Assembly (NCBI RefSeq): GCF_000508165.1
Contig: NZ_AYOZ01000023.1
Span: 1 to 64,000, forward strand
Reading direction: 5' to 3'
From: Marinomonas profundimaris
GTDB lineage: Bacteria; Pseudomonadota; Gammaproteobacteria; Pseudomonadales; Marinomonadaceae
Length of the DNA: 64,000 nt
Numbering within the stretch: the stretch's first letter is position 1; each line of letters opens with the position of its first letter. The notes beneath the pieces were generated by a model. It was not told where the DNA came from. It worked only from the letters and a program-made list of their open reading frames with translations, and made no database searches. The position numbers were made by a program, and so were the translations under genes. Shown in pieces: positions 44,904 to 54,723 of this stretch.

Positions 44904-45599
44904 GTGACCGGTAAAAAAGTATTAATAATTGATGACGAGTCTTCAATCCGCGAAATGATCGCGATTGCACTTGAAATGGCGGGCTACGAATATTTAGAAG
45001 CTGAGAACATTCAGCAAGCCCATGAAATCATCGTCGACCATCGACCAGATCTCATTCTTGTCGATTGGATGATGCCTGGCGGAAGCGGCATTGAGCTGAC
45101 TCGTCGTTTGAAAAAAGACACTACGACGGCGGAAATTCCCGTTATCATGTTGACGGCAAAAAGCGAAGAAGACAATAAAATTCAAGGACTTGAAGTCGGT
45201 GCGGATGATTACATCACCAAACCATTTTCGCCACGTGAGTTGGTAGCGAGACTCAAAGCCGTATTGCGTCGAGCCACACCTCAAGGCATCGATGAACCGA
45301 TTGAAGTCGACGGCTTGGTTCTTGATCCGATCAGCCAACGTGTCACCATTGGCACTCGCCCACTAGACATGGGACCGACGGAATACCGCCTACTAAAATT
45401 TCTCATGACCCACCAAGAACGCGCGTATTCAAGAGCTCAGCTGTTGGATCAAGTTTGGGGTGGCAATGTCTATGTTGAAGAGCGTACTGTGGATGTCCAC
45501 ATACGCCGTTTACGTAAAGCCATCGGCAGCTCTCATGACTCCTTGATACAAACCGTTCGAGGAACAGGGTACCGATTTTCAGCAAAAAGGTCTGTATGA
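44904..45599 (+). CDS. phoB: Phosphate regulon response regulator PhoB
   Basis: A 231-residue OmpR-family regulator. The receiver (~4-120) has DDE, the acceptor Asp in ILVDWMMPG, Thr in MLTAKSEE and Lys in ITKPFSPRE; the winged helix follows (~135-231: GPTEYRLLKFLMTHQERAYSRAQLLDQVWG, EERTVDVHIRRLRKAI). A GTG at 44904 with GAGGA 8 nt upstream gives the E. coli-like length; longer starts at 44859 or 44889 are less likely. Overlaps phoR by 4 nt. Confidence 0.94.
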   Translation: MTGKKVLIIDDESSIREMIAIALEMAGYEYLEAENIQQAHEIIVDHRPDLILVDWMMPGGSGIELTRRLKKDTTTAEIPVIMLTAKSEEDNKIQGLEVGADDYITKPFSPRELVARLKAVLRRATPQGIDEPIEVDGLVLDPISQRVTIGTRPLDMGPTEYRLLKFLMTHQERAYSRAQLLDQVWGGNVYVEERTVDVHIRRLRKAIGSSHDSLIQTVRGTGYRFSAKRSV

Positions 45600-46930
45600 A
45601 AACAATTTGGCGAAACACCATTCTTGCTTGGCTGGCGGGTCTTGGAGCCTGCATCGTAATAGGCCTAATTATTGGGCAATTATTGGGTGTTTTGCTGCTG
45701 TACACATTAGGGTCTTTATACTGGCAACTGTACCAGTTGTATCAATTTCATTATTGGTTACGCCATTCAGGTCGCGCGGCACCGCCTGAAGCCAGTGGTA
45801 TTTGGGGCGAAGTCTTTGATGCGGTGTATCGATTGCATAAGAAACAACGCAAATCCAAACGCCGTATGCGCCAAGCGTTGACTCGCATTGAAAGCTCCAC
45901 TACCGCCTTGAAAGAAGGCGTTATCATGGCCGACAATCAAGGCAATCTAGAATGGTGGAACAACTCCGCGGCGCACTTTCTGGGCTTGATGCGCCCGGTC
46001 GATCGCGGCCAAGTAATTACCAATATTGTCCGTAGCCCTGAATTTTTCCGCTATTTCAGCCAAAAACGCTTTGGTGAACCGTTAGTAATAAAATCACCAG
46101 CCAAAGACGGTGTTTATCTTGAAATCCAAACCACGTTGTACGATAAAAACGACCATCTGATTTTTGTCCGTGACGTGACGCGTCTACACTTACTCGAACA
46201 AATGCGCAAAGATTTTGTGGCCAATGCTTCCCATGAGCTAAAAACGCCTCTCACCGTCATAAAAGGCTACTTAGAAACGCTCGAGATGTTCAAAGACAGC
46301 CTGCCCGCGAGCATGCAAAAAGGCATCGTCAATATGTCAGAGCAATCCGAGCGAATGGAGCAACTGATTGAAGATCTTTTATTGTTGTCCCGCTTAGAAA
46401 GTAATGACAAACGGGAAGAGAACCAGTGGCATAAGGTCTCAGACTTAATACAAGCCGTCACTAAGGCCACTGCGCCTATATTGGACACGAAACACAGTTT
46501 GTCTATCAACATCCCTGAGGACGCTCGTCTCTACGGCTCATACAAAGAACTTTACAGTGCGTTTTCCAACCTTATCGTCAATGCCATCAAATACTCACCC
46601 GATGGCGGCGAGATCACCATTCAGTGGGAATCCAGTGAATTCAACGGTGTGTTTTCTGTCAAAGACACAGGATTAGGCATAGACCCAAGATACATTCCCC
46701 GCTTAACGGAGCGTTTTTTCAGAGTGGATAAAGGACGAGGATCAAAAACCGGCGGCACAGGACTGGGGTTGGCAATCGTGAAACACGTTTTATTGCATCA
46801 TGATGCTAAGCTCCAAATACGCAGCCAACCAGGCCAAGGCAGTACCTTTTCCTGTCACTTCCCCGGAAATCGAATACGAACGGACAGCATTCCCGTTCAA
46901 AGCAACACGCCGTTAAGTATTGAAGAATAA
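45596..46930 (+). CDS. phoR: Phosphate sensor histidine kinase PhoR
   Basis: A 444-residue kinase with two N-terminal membrane segments (~8-50), a linker, a PAS domain (~95-195: IMADNQGNLEWWNNSAAHFLGL), HisKA with His in NASHELKTPLTVIKGYLE and HATPase (NLIVNAIKYSPDGG; DTGLGIDPRYIPRLTERFFRVDKGR; GTGLGLAIVKHV). Layout and length match PhoR. It phosphorylates PhoB under phosphate limitation; the Pst-PhoU proteins encoded from 58 kb on are its expected signalling partners. Confidence 0.94.
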   Translation: MKTIWRNTILAWLAGLGACIVIGLIIGQLLGVLLLYTLGSLYWQLYQLYQFHYWLRHSGRAAPPEASGIWGEVFDAVYRLHKKQRKSKRRMRQALTRIESSTTALKEGVIMADNQGNLEWWNNSAAHFLGLMRPVDRGQVITNIVRSPEFFRYFSQKRFGEPLVIKSPAKDGVYLEIQTTLYDKNDHLIFVRDVTRLHLLEQMRKDFVANASHELKTPLTVIKGYLETLEMFKDSLPASMQKGIVNMSEQSERMEQLIEDLLLLSRLESNDKREENQWHKVSDLIQAVTKATAPILDTKHSLSINIPEDARLYGSYKELYSAFSNLIVNAIKYSPDGGEITIQWESSEFNGVFSVKDTGLGIDPRYIPRLTERFFRVDKGRGSKTGGTGLGLAIVKHVLLHHDAKLQIRSQPGQGSTFSCHFPGNRIRTDSIPVQSNTPLSIEE

Positions 46931-46933
46931 AAA

Positions 46934-46965
46934 AAAGGAAGCACGATCACATGCTTCCCTTTTTA
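46934..46965. terminator. Bidirectional terminator between phoR and the REC gene
   Basis: GGAAGCA (46937-46943) and TGCTTCC (46951-46957) form the stem, extended by A-run/T-run pairing with one mismatch. It serves the two convergent genes. Confidence 0.8.
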
Positions 46966-46981
46966 AAACATCAAACTCGTT

Positions 46982-47839
46982 CTATAAACTGTCGAACAAC
47001 TGCTTAATAAACGCTTCTTTCTCACTGTCTTGGTCGATCAAACTTAGTGTCACGGTCAAGAAAGTTGAATCGTGTTTTTTCTCTGTCGTCGCCACGGATT
47101 GAATGTAGTAGTTCAGTCGATTAATCTTGCCGCCAAACTCCAAATCCAACACCGCTTGGCCAAGGACTTGCGGCACCACATCATCACTTTTAATAAACAT
47201 CGTGGCTTCGGTTTTACTAAATTGAATCACCATGCAACGAAACTGCTTACTTTCAAAGCGAACTAACGTCGGCACCTTAACGTCCTTCACACCTTTTTCC
47301 GGTGCGACTGTCGTCGCCACTTCCGGTGGCGCAAATTTTGTCGCTTGCACAGACGCTGATTTACCCGCCCCCATCAAAACATCCAAAGAAGCCGTGCTTA
47401 CACCACCAGGAGAAATAGATTCACGTGGTTTTTGCGCTGACAGTTTGCCTTCAAGGTTGTGCTTTTTCGCCGCTGAAATGACCTTGTTCGCCAGTTGTTC
47501 GCTCGAGAAAGGCTTACCAAGATAATCGGTCACACCAGACTGAACCGCTTCCACCACATGGCTTTTGTCGCCACGGCTGGTAATCATCACAAAAGGCACA
47601 TCCTCTTTTTTATACTTGGGTTGCTCTCGACACCACTTAAGCAATTCCACACCGGTCATTTCAGGCATTTCCCAGTCACACAGCACCATATCGAACTGTG
47701 TTTTCGTGAGTAATTGCTGGGCTTTACGGCCATTTACGGCTTCTTCGATTTCTACCGCCGGGAACTGCTTACGCAAAGAGCGTCGAATCAGATCACGAGT
47801 GAAAGAGGCATCATCTACTACCAAAATTTTTAACGACAT
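46982..47839 (-). CDS. Response regulator with uncharacterised C-terminal domain
   Basis: A 285-residue cytoplasmic protein. A complete receiver occupies residues 1-125 (VVDDAS, acceptor Asp in VLCDWEMPEM, Thr/Ser in MITSRGD, Lys in LGKPFSSEQ). After an Ala/Pro-rich linker, the C-terminal ~100 residues (from VPTLVRFESKQFRCMVIQF) look like a beta-barrel; a PilZ fold is possible, but the RxxxR and DxSxxG motifs for c-di-GMP are not evident. No partner kinase is adjacent. It starts at the 1-nt overlap with cysZ's stop. Confidence 0.8.
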   Translation of the reverse strand: MSLKILVVDDASFTRDLIRRSLRKQFPAVEIEEAVNGRKAQQLLTKTQFDMVLCDWEMPEMTGVELLKWCREQPKYKKEDVPFVMITSRGDKSHVVEAVQSGVTDYLGKPFSSEQLANKVISAAKKHNLEGKLSAQKPRESISPGGVSTASLDVLMGAGKSASVQATKFAPPEVATTVAPEKGVKDVKVPTLVRFESKQFRCMVIQFSKTEATMFIKSDDVVPQVLGQAVLDLEFGGKINRLNYYIQSVATTEKKHDSTFLTVTLSLIDQDSEKEAFIKQLFDSL

Positions 47840-48618
47840 TAAAAAGTACCATCAGTGCGATCTAACAAAGCGGAAAAATCACCATGCTCTGATCGGAAAA
47901 CAGAAATCCACAATAATGTGGCCGCCACAACCGCAATCGGCATAACGAATAAATTAAAAAACGGAATCGTCAAACTTACCATAACAATTCCGCCAAATGT
48001 CCAACATAACAAAGGCTTAGAACGCAGCGCCATTCTCATATCATGGAATTTTACCTTATTGTTATCAAAGGCATAATCCATGTACTGAAGCGACAACATC
48101 CACGCCGAAAACAACAGTAACAAAACGGGCGCGATCACATTCACCAGCGGTATAAAAGACAACAAAAGCAGCAAAATAAAACGCGGTAGAAAATACAAAA
48201 TTTTCTGGCACTCTCTTTGCAGACTACGACCAATAATGGCCATGATGACGCCAGCGTTTAGGCTTTCATCGAACACTTTTCCCGTTTCTTTCTCTTCTAC
48301 TTTTTCCGCCAAAAACGCCATAAATGGCGCGGCCAAAATATTCACACCCACAGAAAAACTATAGAACAAAAGCACACTAATGATAGCCGCAAATATCAGA
48401 TAAAACAGCCAATTCAAAAAAGAGACCCAGTCGGGTAAATACCCCATTGCAGAATCCATTAGCGCTTGGAAATAACTGAATGCGACCATGTATAACAAGC
48501 CGACCAAAACAAAGTTCGCCAGCAAAGGCGCCAAGATGAACAGCCTTAAATCTTTCGACAGAACCAAGGGAAATGCTTTTAAAAAAGCCCCTGCGGCTTT
48601 AAATGGATGAGTGATCAC
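47839..48618 (-). CDS. cysZ: Sulfate transporter CysZ
   Basis: A 259-residue membrane protein of the CysZ/EI24 family. The opening HPFKAAGAFLKAFPLVLSKDLRLFILAPLLANFVLVG and AAPFMAFLAEKVEE are typical. CysZ imports sulfate for cysteine synthesis. It lies upstream of the response-regulator gene, overlapping by 1 nt, so they may be co-transcribed. Confidence 0.88.
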   Translation of the reverse strand: MITHPFKAAGAFLKAFPLVLSKDLRLFILAPLLANFVLVGLLYMVAFSYFQALMDSAMGYLPDWVSFLNWLFYLIFAAIISVLLFYSFSVGVNILAAPFMAFLAEKVEEKETGKVFDESLNAGVIMAIIGRSLQRECQKILYFLPRFILLLLLSFIPLVNVIAPVLLLLFSAWMLSLQYMDYAFDNNKVKFHDMRMALRSKPLLCWTFGGIVMVSLTIPFFNLFVMPIAVVAATLLWISVFRSEHGDFSALLDRTDGTF

Positions 48619-48949
48619 GATGCCGTATTACCTTTTTGGTTAAGTTTTCCAGTAATGCAAAGAATATCATGAGGCCTTTCATGGCTCCATACAGCCTTAC
48701 CAATCAACAACGTAATTAATACGAAGTGTCCCTTTTTTGAACCTAATAAACCTTAAAACGCATTTTTTAAAGTTCCCCTTGAAGATCCTTACATTTATTA
48801 GACGCATAACCTGATACGCAATTTCGATTGTGACCTTTAGGGAATTGGGGAACTATGAAAACGTAAGACGAATACAAACCAGTGCCGGTATGACGTCTAA
48901 ACATAAAAAGGGCACACACAAAAGCTAACTAACAAGGGACATTATTCAC
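48619..48949. other. Non-coding gap between cysZ and oppA
   Basis: These 331 bases hold no credible gene. They contain the promoters of the divergent cysZ and oppA genes, but I cannot pick a convincing -35/-10. The last ~45 nt form a C/A-rich leader (GGCACACACAAAAGC near 48910), of the kind small RNAs such as GcvB target in enteric oppA; no such RNA is seen here. Confidence 0.5.
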
Positions 48950-50560
48950 ATGAAAAAAACATTGCTCGCCAGTGCCATCATGGCCACTTCATTTATTGCT
49001 CTGCAAGCCCAAGCCGCCGACGTACCAGCCGGCGTAGAATTGGCCGCGAAACAAGAACTCGTTCGTGGTGGTGGTTCTGAACCCGCAACACTTGACCCAC
49101 AAAAAATCGAAGGCACACCAGGTTCTGCTCGTTCACGTGACCTATTCGAAGGTTTGTATAACCAAGACGGCGACGGCAACCAAATCCCTGGCGTGGCAAC
49201 AAGCTACGACGTAAACGCCGACAACACGCAATACACTTTCCATCTTCGTAAAAACGCAAAATGGTCTAACGGCGACCCAGTAACGGCGGAAGACTTCGTT
49301 TACGCCTTCACACGTGCGGTTGATCCTAAATTAGCGTCACCTTACGCATGGTTCATGGAAATCCCATCCATTGTGAACGCCACTAAAATCATCGCAGGTG
49401 AAGCACAGCCATCAACTCTTGGCGTGAAAGCTTTAGACGCGTACACATTCCAAGTGACACTAGAACGTCCGGTTCCTTATTTTGTAAAAATGACGTCTCA
49501 CCAAACCATGTTCCCAGTGCCAAAAAAAGTGGTTGAAAAATGGGGCGATGACTGGACAAAACCTGAACACATGGTGTCTAACGGCGCATACAAAATGGAC
49601 GAATGGGTAGTAAACGAGAAGATGGTATTTTCTCGTAATGCAAACTACTGGAACAATGCAAAAACCGTTATCAACAAAGTGACGTATTTGCCAATTGAGT
49701 CTCCAAACGCCGAACTAAAACGCTTCCAAGCGGGCCAAATGGACCTGAGCTACGAGCTACCAAACGACCATTACAAGCAACTGATGCGCGACATTCCAGA
49801 ACAAGTAGTGGTAACGCCTTATTTGGGCACCTATTACTACCAATTCAATATCACCAAAGCACCTTACAATGACGTTCGCGTTCGTAAAGCCTTGTCTTAC
49901 GCCATTGACCGCGACGTGATCACCAAGTTTGTGACAGGTGTTGGCGAAATCCCTGCGTATTCCTTCACACCAGAAGTGGTGAATGGCTTTAATCCAGCCG
50001 TACCAACTTATGCAACGTGGACACAAAAAGAACGTAACGAAAAAGCCAAAGCCTTGTTAGAAGAAGCCGGCTTCGATAAGAGCCACCCACTGTCTTTCAA
50101 CTTGCTTTACAACACCAACGAAAACCATAAAAAAATCGCCATTGCGATTGCGTCTATGTGGAAAAAAACCTTGGGCGTAAACGTTATGCTGGAAAACCAA
50201 GAGTGGAAAACCTACTTAGAAACGAAAAAACATCAGCAATTTGATGTGGCACGTGCCGGTTGGATTGGCGACTACAACGAAGCGTCTACCATGTTAGATC
50301 TTCTAACCACCACACATGGTAACAACGACGGTAAATACAGCAACGCAGAATACGACAAGCTATTGCACGATGCTCGTACCATGCAAAATCCTGCGGCGAA
50401 CTACAACAAAGCCGAAGAGATCGCCATCGAACAAGACATGGCCGTTGCACCCATTTACCAATACACCAATAAGCGTTTAGTGAAACCTTACGTGGGTGGT
50501 TACCAACCAAACCCAGAAGACAACATCTACGCGCGTGATATGTACATCATCAAGCACTAA
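48950..50560 (+). CDS. oppA: Oligopeptide ABC transporter, binding protein OppA
   Basis: A 536-residue SBP_bac_5 protein with a signal peptide (cut near QAQAA). LVRGGGSEPATLDPQKIEGTPGSARSRDLFEGLYNQDGDGNQIPGVATSYDV is the OppA/MppA opening and LRKNAKWSNGDPVTAEDFVYAFTRAVDPKLASPYAWF its signature. GGGA lies about 10 nt before the ATG. It binds peptides in the periplasm and is followed by a stable hairpin and oppBCDF. Confidence 0.92.
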   Translation: MKKTLLASAIMATSFIALQAQAADVPAGVELAAKQELVRGGGSEPATLDPQKIEGTPGSARSRDLFEGLYNQDGDGNQIPGVATSYDVNADNTQYTFHLRKNAKWSNGDPVTAEDFVYAFTRAVDPKLASPYAWFMEIPSIVNATKIIAGEAQPSTLGVKALDAYTFQVTLERPVPYFVKMTSHQTMFPVPKKVVEKWGDDWTKPEHMVSNGAYKMDEWVVNEKMVFSRNANYWNNAKTVINKVTYLPIESPNAELKRFQAGQMDLSYELPNDHYKQLMRDIPEQVVVTPYLGTYYYQFNITKAPYNDVRVRKALSYAIDRDVITKFVTGVGEIPAYSFTPEVVNGFNPAVPTYATWTQKERNEKAKALLEEAGFDKSHPLSFNLLYNTNENHKKIAIAIASMWKKTLGVNVMLENQEWKTYLETKKHQQFDVARAGWIGDYNEASTMLDLLTTTHGNNDGKYSNAEYDKLLHDARTMQNPAANYNKAEEIAIEQDMAVAPIYQYTNKRLVKPYVGGYQPNPEDNIYARDMYIIKH

Positions 50561-50595
50561 GACAACGCGTTAAAGCGCATTGTCTTTTGAAAACC

Positions 50596-50624
50596 ATGCC
50601 CAGCGGCGTGTCGTCGCTGGGCAT
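50596..50624 (+). other. Intercistronic hairpin between oppA and oppB
   Basis: ATGCCCAGCG (50596-50605) and CGCTGGGCAT (50615-50624) form a perfect 10-bp stem with a 9-nt loop; an imperfect second hairpin (GACAACGCG/GCGCATTGTC, 50562-50585) precedes it. There is no T run, so mRNA 3' stabilisation of oppA is likelier than termination. Confidence 0.75.
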
Positions 50625-50689
50625 CTCTTGAATTCCCTACAGGTTCCAAGTATTAGCCGCTGATAAGCGTGTCTAACACGGTAATATAT

Positions 50690-51610
50690 ATGTTTACATT
50701 TATTTCAAAACGCATCTTAGAAGCCATTCCAACCTTGTTAATCTTAATCACGGTGTCTTTCTTCTTGATGCATTCTGCGCCCGGCAGCCCGTTTTCCAGC
50801 GAGCGATCTTTACCGCCGGAAGTCTTGGCTAACATTAATGCCAAGTACCACCTAGATGAGCCAGTGATTAACCAATATTTTTATTACCTTGGTGGCTTAA
50901 TTCAAGGCGATTTAGGTCCGTCCTTTCGTTATAAAGATTTCACCATCAACGAACTCATTGCACAGAGCTTTCCTGTTTCCGCAGAAATCGGTATTTGGTC
51001 TTTTCTCGTCGCGCTGATTCTTGGTGTGGGTTGCGGGATTATTGCGGCATTGCGGCAGAATTCATGGGTCGACTACAGCGTCATGGGGTTTGCTAACCTT
51101 GGCATTGTGTTACCTAATTTTGTATTAGCACCTTTGTGTATCCTATTTTTCTCTATTTACAACCATTGGCTTCCGCCCGGTGGCTGGAACGGCGGCGCTT
51201 GGCCTTACTTAGTCATGCCTGTCATTGCTATGTCCACCAGCTACATTGCACAGATCGCGCGTATCACACGGGGCAGCATGATTGAAACCATGCATTCCAA
51301 CTTTATCCGTACTGCGCGAGCAAAGGGCTTACCGAAATACCGCATTATTTTTCAGCATGCTTTGCGCCCAGCCATGCTGCCGGTTATTTCTTATCTTGGA
51401 CCAGCGTTTGTCGGCATTGTCACCGGTTCCGTGATTGTGGATGTGTACTTTGGAACCGGCGGAATTGGCCAGCATTTCATTAATGGCGCATTAAACCGCG
51501 ATTACTCCATGGTCATGGGCGTCACCATTTTGGTCGGTACATTAACGATTCTATTCAACGCCATCGTTGATGTTTTATACGCGGTTATTGACCCGAAAAT
51601 TCGCTACTAA
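50690..51610 (+). CDS. oppB: Oligopeptide ABC transporter permease OppB
   Basis: A 306-residue permease, the E. coli OppB length when started at ATG 50690; an in-frame GTG 21 nt upstream is less likely. MFTFISKRILEAIPTLLILITVSFFLMHSAPGSPF and the EAA loop FIRTARAKGLPKYRIIFQHALRPAMLPVISYLG are diagnostic. It forms the channel with OppC. Confidence 0.92.
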   Translation: MFTFISKRILEAIPTLLILITVSFFLMHSAPGSPFSSERSLPPEVLANINAKYHLDEPVINQYFYYLGGLIQGDLGPSFRYKDFTINELIAQSFPVSAEIGIWSFLVALILGVGCGIIAALRQNSWVDYSVMGFANLGIVLPNFVLAPLCILFFSIYNHWLPPGGWNGGAWPYLVMPVIAMSTSYIAQIARITRGSMIETMHSNFIRTARAKGLPKYRIIFQHALRPAMLPVISYLGPAFVGIVTGSVIVDVYFGTGGIGQHFINGALNRDYSMVMGVTILVGTLTILFNAIVDVLYAVIDPKIRY

Positions 51611-51622
51611 GGCCTCTTTATT

Positions 51623-52549
51623 ATGATTACTACAAAAGACAAAATTCAGGCCGTCGAACAGTTCGCCGAAAAAGTGGTGGAAATTGAAGGACGCAGTTTA
51701 TGGCAAGACGCTCGTCGACGCTTTTTCTCCAACCACGCTGCAGTTATTAGCTTAGTGATACTTACGATGATTGCGGCGATTGCGTTGTTAGCGCCGTTAT
51801 TCAGCCAATGGCATTACGAAGACATCGACTGGGAAGCACTGTCTGATATTTCGGTATTGGGTCGCCCCAACATCGAAAACGGCCACTACTTCGGCACAGA
51901 CACGTTAGGCCGCGACATTTTTGTTCGCACCATGCAAGGCGGACAAATTTCGTTGCTGGTTGGCATTATGGGCAGTGCCGTGGCGATTGTCATCGGCACG
52001 CTTTACGGCGCGACATCTGGTTACCTTGGTGGGCGTGTTGATAGCGTCATGATGCGCTTCTTGGAAATTTTGAACTCGTTTCCTTTCATGTTCTTTGTGA
52101 TCATTTTGATGACCTTATTTGGCCGTCATATCTTTTTGATCTTTGTCGCCATTGGGGCGATTTCTTGGCTCGACATGGCGCGGATCGTTCGCGGTCAGAC
52201 GCTGAGTTTGAAAAACAAAGAATACATCGAAGCCGCCTACGCTTGCGGCGTATCCACGCCAAAAATCATCTTGCGTCACATTGTGCCAAACGTGCTCGGT
52301 ATCGTCGTGGTTTACGCCACCTTGTTAGTACCCAATATGATCTTGCTGGAATCTTTCATCAGTTTCTTAGGGCTGGGCGTTCAAGAACCCATGACCAGCT
52401 GGGGCGCGCTGATTTCTGAAGGCGCTCAGAACATGGAAATTGCCATCTGGCAATTGGCTTGGCCGCTCGGTTTCTTAGTCGTGACCCTGTTTTGCTTTAA
52501 CTTCCTCGGCGATGGCTTACGCGATGCGCTTGATCCAAAAGACCGCTAA
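51623..52549 (+). CDS. oppC: Oligopeptide ABC transporter permease OppC
   Basis: A 308-residue permease. The N-terminal cytoplasmic segment (SLWQDARRRFFSNHAAVISLVILTMIAAIALLAPLF), HYFGTDTLGRDIFVRTMQGGQISLLVGI and the EAA loop YIEAAYACGVSTPKIILRHIVPNVLGIVVV are typical of OppC/DppC. It begins 12 nt after oppB. Confidence 0.92.
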   Translation: MITTKDKIQAVEQFAEKVVEIEGRSLWQDARRRFFSNHAAVISLVILTMIAAIALLAPLFSQWHYEDIDWEALSDISVLGRPNIENGHYFGTDTLGRDIFVRTMQGGQISLLVGIMGSAVAIVIGTLYGATSGYLGGRVDSVMMRFLEILNSFPFMFFVIILMTLFGRHIFLIFVAIGAISWLDMARIVRGQTLSLKNKEYIEAAYACGVSTPKIILRHIVPNVLGIVVVYATLLVPNMILLESFISFLGLGVQEPMTSWGALISEGAQNMEIAIWQLAWPLGFLVVTLFCFNFLGDGLRDALDPKDR

Positions 52550-52558
52550 GGAGATTTT

Positions 52559-53548
52559 ATGACCATTTCAACCACCCAGAATTTGTTAGAAGTCTCTAAC
52601 CTACGTGTGAATTTCAAAACACCAGACGGTTTTGTGACCGCGGTGAACGATCTGAATTTCACGTTAGAACAAGGCCAAACCTTAGGCATTGTGGGCGAAT
52701 CCGGTTCCGGCAAAAGCCAAACCGCGTTTGCGCTCATGGGATTATTAGCCGGCAACGGCGTGATCGAAGGGGAAGCGCGCTTTGAAGGAAAAAACATCCT
52801 CGCGTTGAACGAACGTGAAATGAACCGCATTCGATCCAAAGAAATCGCGATGATTTTCCAAGACCCAATGACCTCGCTGAACCCTTACATGAAAGTCGGC
52901 AAACAGCTGATGGAAGTGTTAACGCTGCACAAAGGCATGAGCAAAGCCGAAGCGTTTGAAGCCTCTGTAAAAATGCTCGACGCCGTTAAAATGCCAGAAG
53001 CACGCAAACGCATGAACATGTATCCGCACGAGTTTTCTGGCGGCATGAGACAGCGTGTGATGATCGCCATGGCGTTGTTGTGCCAACCCAAACTCTTGAT
53101 CGCCGATGAGCCAACAACCGCGCTCGACGTGACCGTGCAAGCGCAAATCCTCACCTTACTAAATGAGTTAAAAGACGACTTTAATACTTCCATTGTGATG
53201 ATCACCCACGATTTAGGCGTGGTCGCCGGATTGTGTGACAAAGTCTTGGTGATGTACGCGGGTCAAACCATGGAATACGGCACAGCAGAAGACGTGTTTT
53301 ATCGCCCGACGCACCCTTATACACAAGGTTTGCTAAAGGCCATTCCACGTCTGGATGCCAATGACGAAAAATTATCGACCATTGCGGGAAATCCACCCAA
53401 CTTATTGCATTTGCCAGCGGGTTGTCCATTCCAAGCGCGTTGTGATTGTGCGAGCGATCGCTGTTTAGAAAGTATGCCAGCATTGCAAGAGTTTGCACCG
53501 GGTCAGCTTCGTGCTTGTCATAAATCCCTTGATGGGAGCGTTGCCTAA
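52559..53548 (+). CDS. oppD: Oligopeptide ABC transporter ATPase OppD
   Basis: A 329-residue ATPase. Walker A is GESGSGKSQ, the signature is [15 protein letters not shown], Walker B is [16 protein letters not shown], and the C-terminal [17 protein letters not shown] holds the Cys cluster that binds an iron-sulfur centre in related DppD/OppD proteins. AAGGAG precedes the ATG. It pairs with OppF, whose gene overlaps by 1 nt. Confidence 0.92.
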   Translation: MTISTTQNLLEVSNLRVNFKTPDGFVTAVNDLNFTLEQGQTLGIVGESGSGKSQTAFALMGLLAGNGVIEGEARFEGKNILALNEREMNRIRSKEIAMIFQDPMTSLNPYMKVGKQLMEVLTLHKGMSKAEAFEASVKMLDAVKMPEARKRMNMYPHEFSGGMRQRVMIAMALLCQPKLLIADEPTTALDVTVQAQILTLLNELKDDFNTSIVMITHDLGVVAGLCDKVLVMYAGQTMEYGTAEDVFYRPTHPYTQGLLKAIPRLDANDEKLSTIAGNPPNLLHLPAGCPFQARCDCASDRCLESMPALQEFAPGQLRACHKSLDGSVA

Positions 53549-54549
53549 TGAACACCTCAAATAATGTATTAATGGAAGTGAATAACTTAAAAGTGCACTT
53601 CAATATCAAATCCGATAACGCGTGGCCTTGGGAAAAAGGCCATGCGCTCAAAGCCGTCGACGGCGTTGACCTCACCATTTATGAAGGCGAAACGCTGGGT
53701 GTAGTGGGCGAATCTGGCTGCGGCAAATCCACCTTGGCGCGTGCTTTGTTGCGCCTTGTGCCGATTACCGACGGCAGCGTGGTGTGGCTCGGACAAGATT
53801 TAAGGGATCTTGATAAAAAACAAATGCGCAGCAAACGCCAAGAGCTGCAAATGATTTTCCAAGACCCGTTGGCGTCGTTGGACCCTCGGATGACCGTGGG
53901 CGATATTATCGCGGAACCGCTCAAAACCTTCCGTCCTGAGCTTTTGAAAGAAGACGTGAAAGCCGAAGTACGCAGCATCATGGATCGCGTGGGCTTGCTG
54001 CCTAACGTGATTAACCGTTACCCCCATGAATTTTCCGGCGGCCAATGTCAGCGTATCGGCATCGCGCGTGCCTTGATTCTAAAACCCAAATTGGTCGTGT
54101 GTGACGAACCGGTTTCTGCGTTGGATGTGTCTATCCAAGCACAAGTGGTCAATTTGCTGAAAGAATTGCAGGCAGAAATGGGCTTGTCGTTGGTGTTCAT
54201 TGCACACGATTTAAGCGTGGTAAAACACATTTCCGATCGTGTATTGGTAATGTATTTAGGCAATGCGGTCGAATTGGCGAGTAAAAAATCGTTATACGAT
54301 AACCCTCAGCACCCTTATACCAAGGCGTTATTGTCAGCGGTGCCTGTGCCCGATCCGAGGGTTGAACGAGGCAAGAAAATCCAGCTGTTGTTGGGCGACC
54401 TTCCTTCTCCGATTAATCCGCCTTCTGGCTGTGTTTTTCGAACCCGCTGCCCTCATGCAAATGAAAGCTGTGCACAGAAAAAACCGGCCTTACAAGCTTT
54501 GTCTAACGAGCATCAAGCGGCCTGCTCTCGTCTGGCTGAAATCGCTTAA
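53548..54549 (+). CDS. oppF: Oligopeptide ABC transporter ATPase OppF
   Basis: A 333-residue ATPase. Walker A is GESGCGKST, the signature is FSGGQCQRIGIARAL, Walker B is LVVCDEPVSALDVSIQ, and the C-terminal SGCVFRTRCPHANESC again carries the Cys cluster. LLRLVPITDGSVVWLGQDL is typical of OppF. Last gene of oppABCDF; a strong terminator follows. Confidence 0.92.
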   Translation: MNTSNNVLMEVNNLKVHFNIKSDNAWPWEKGHALKAVDGVDLTIYEGETLGVVGESGCGKSTLARALLRLVPITDGSVVWLGQDLRDLDKKQMRSKRQELQMIFQDPLASLDPRMTVGDIIAEPLKTFRPELLKEDVKAEVRSIMDRVGLLPNVINRYPHEFSGGQCQRIGIARALILKPKLVVCDEPVSALDVSIQAQVVNLLKELQAEMGLSLVFIAHDLSVVKHISDRVLVMYLGNAVELASKKSLYDNPQHPYTKALLSAVPVPDPRVERGKKIQLLLGDLPSPINPPSGCVFRTRCPHANESCAQKKPALQALSNEHQAACSRLAEIA

Positions 54550-54575
54550 CCATTCATTCATGTAATGTTTGTAAC

Positions 54576-54610
54576 AAAAGCCGTTTTGACAACACTCAAA
54601 GCGGCTTTTT
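54576..54610 (+). terminator. Terminator after oppF
   Basis: A 14-bp stem (54576-54589 with 54596-54609, one G-T wobble) and a 6-nt loop end in a T run, 27 nt after the oppF stop. Confidence 0.9.
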
Positions 54611-54723
54611 CATCGGTTGAACAGGCGTATATTTCTATCCCTTTCAGATTAACGACAAATACCCGCGATTTTTGTCTATCATAGGAAATGTTCTTTCATC
54701 TAATTGTGTTAAGGCTGCTCACT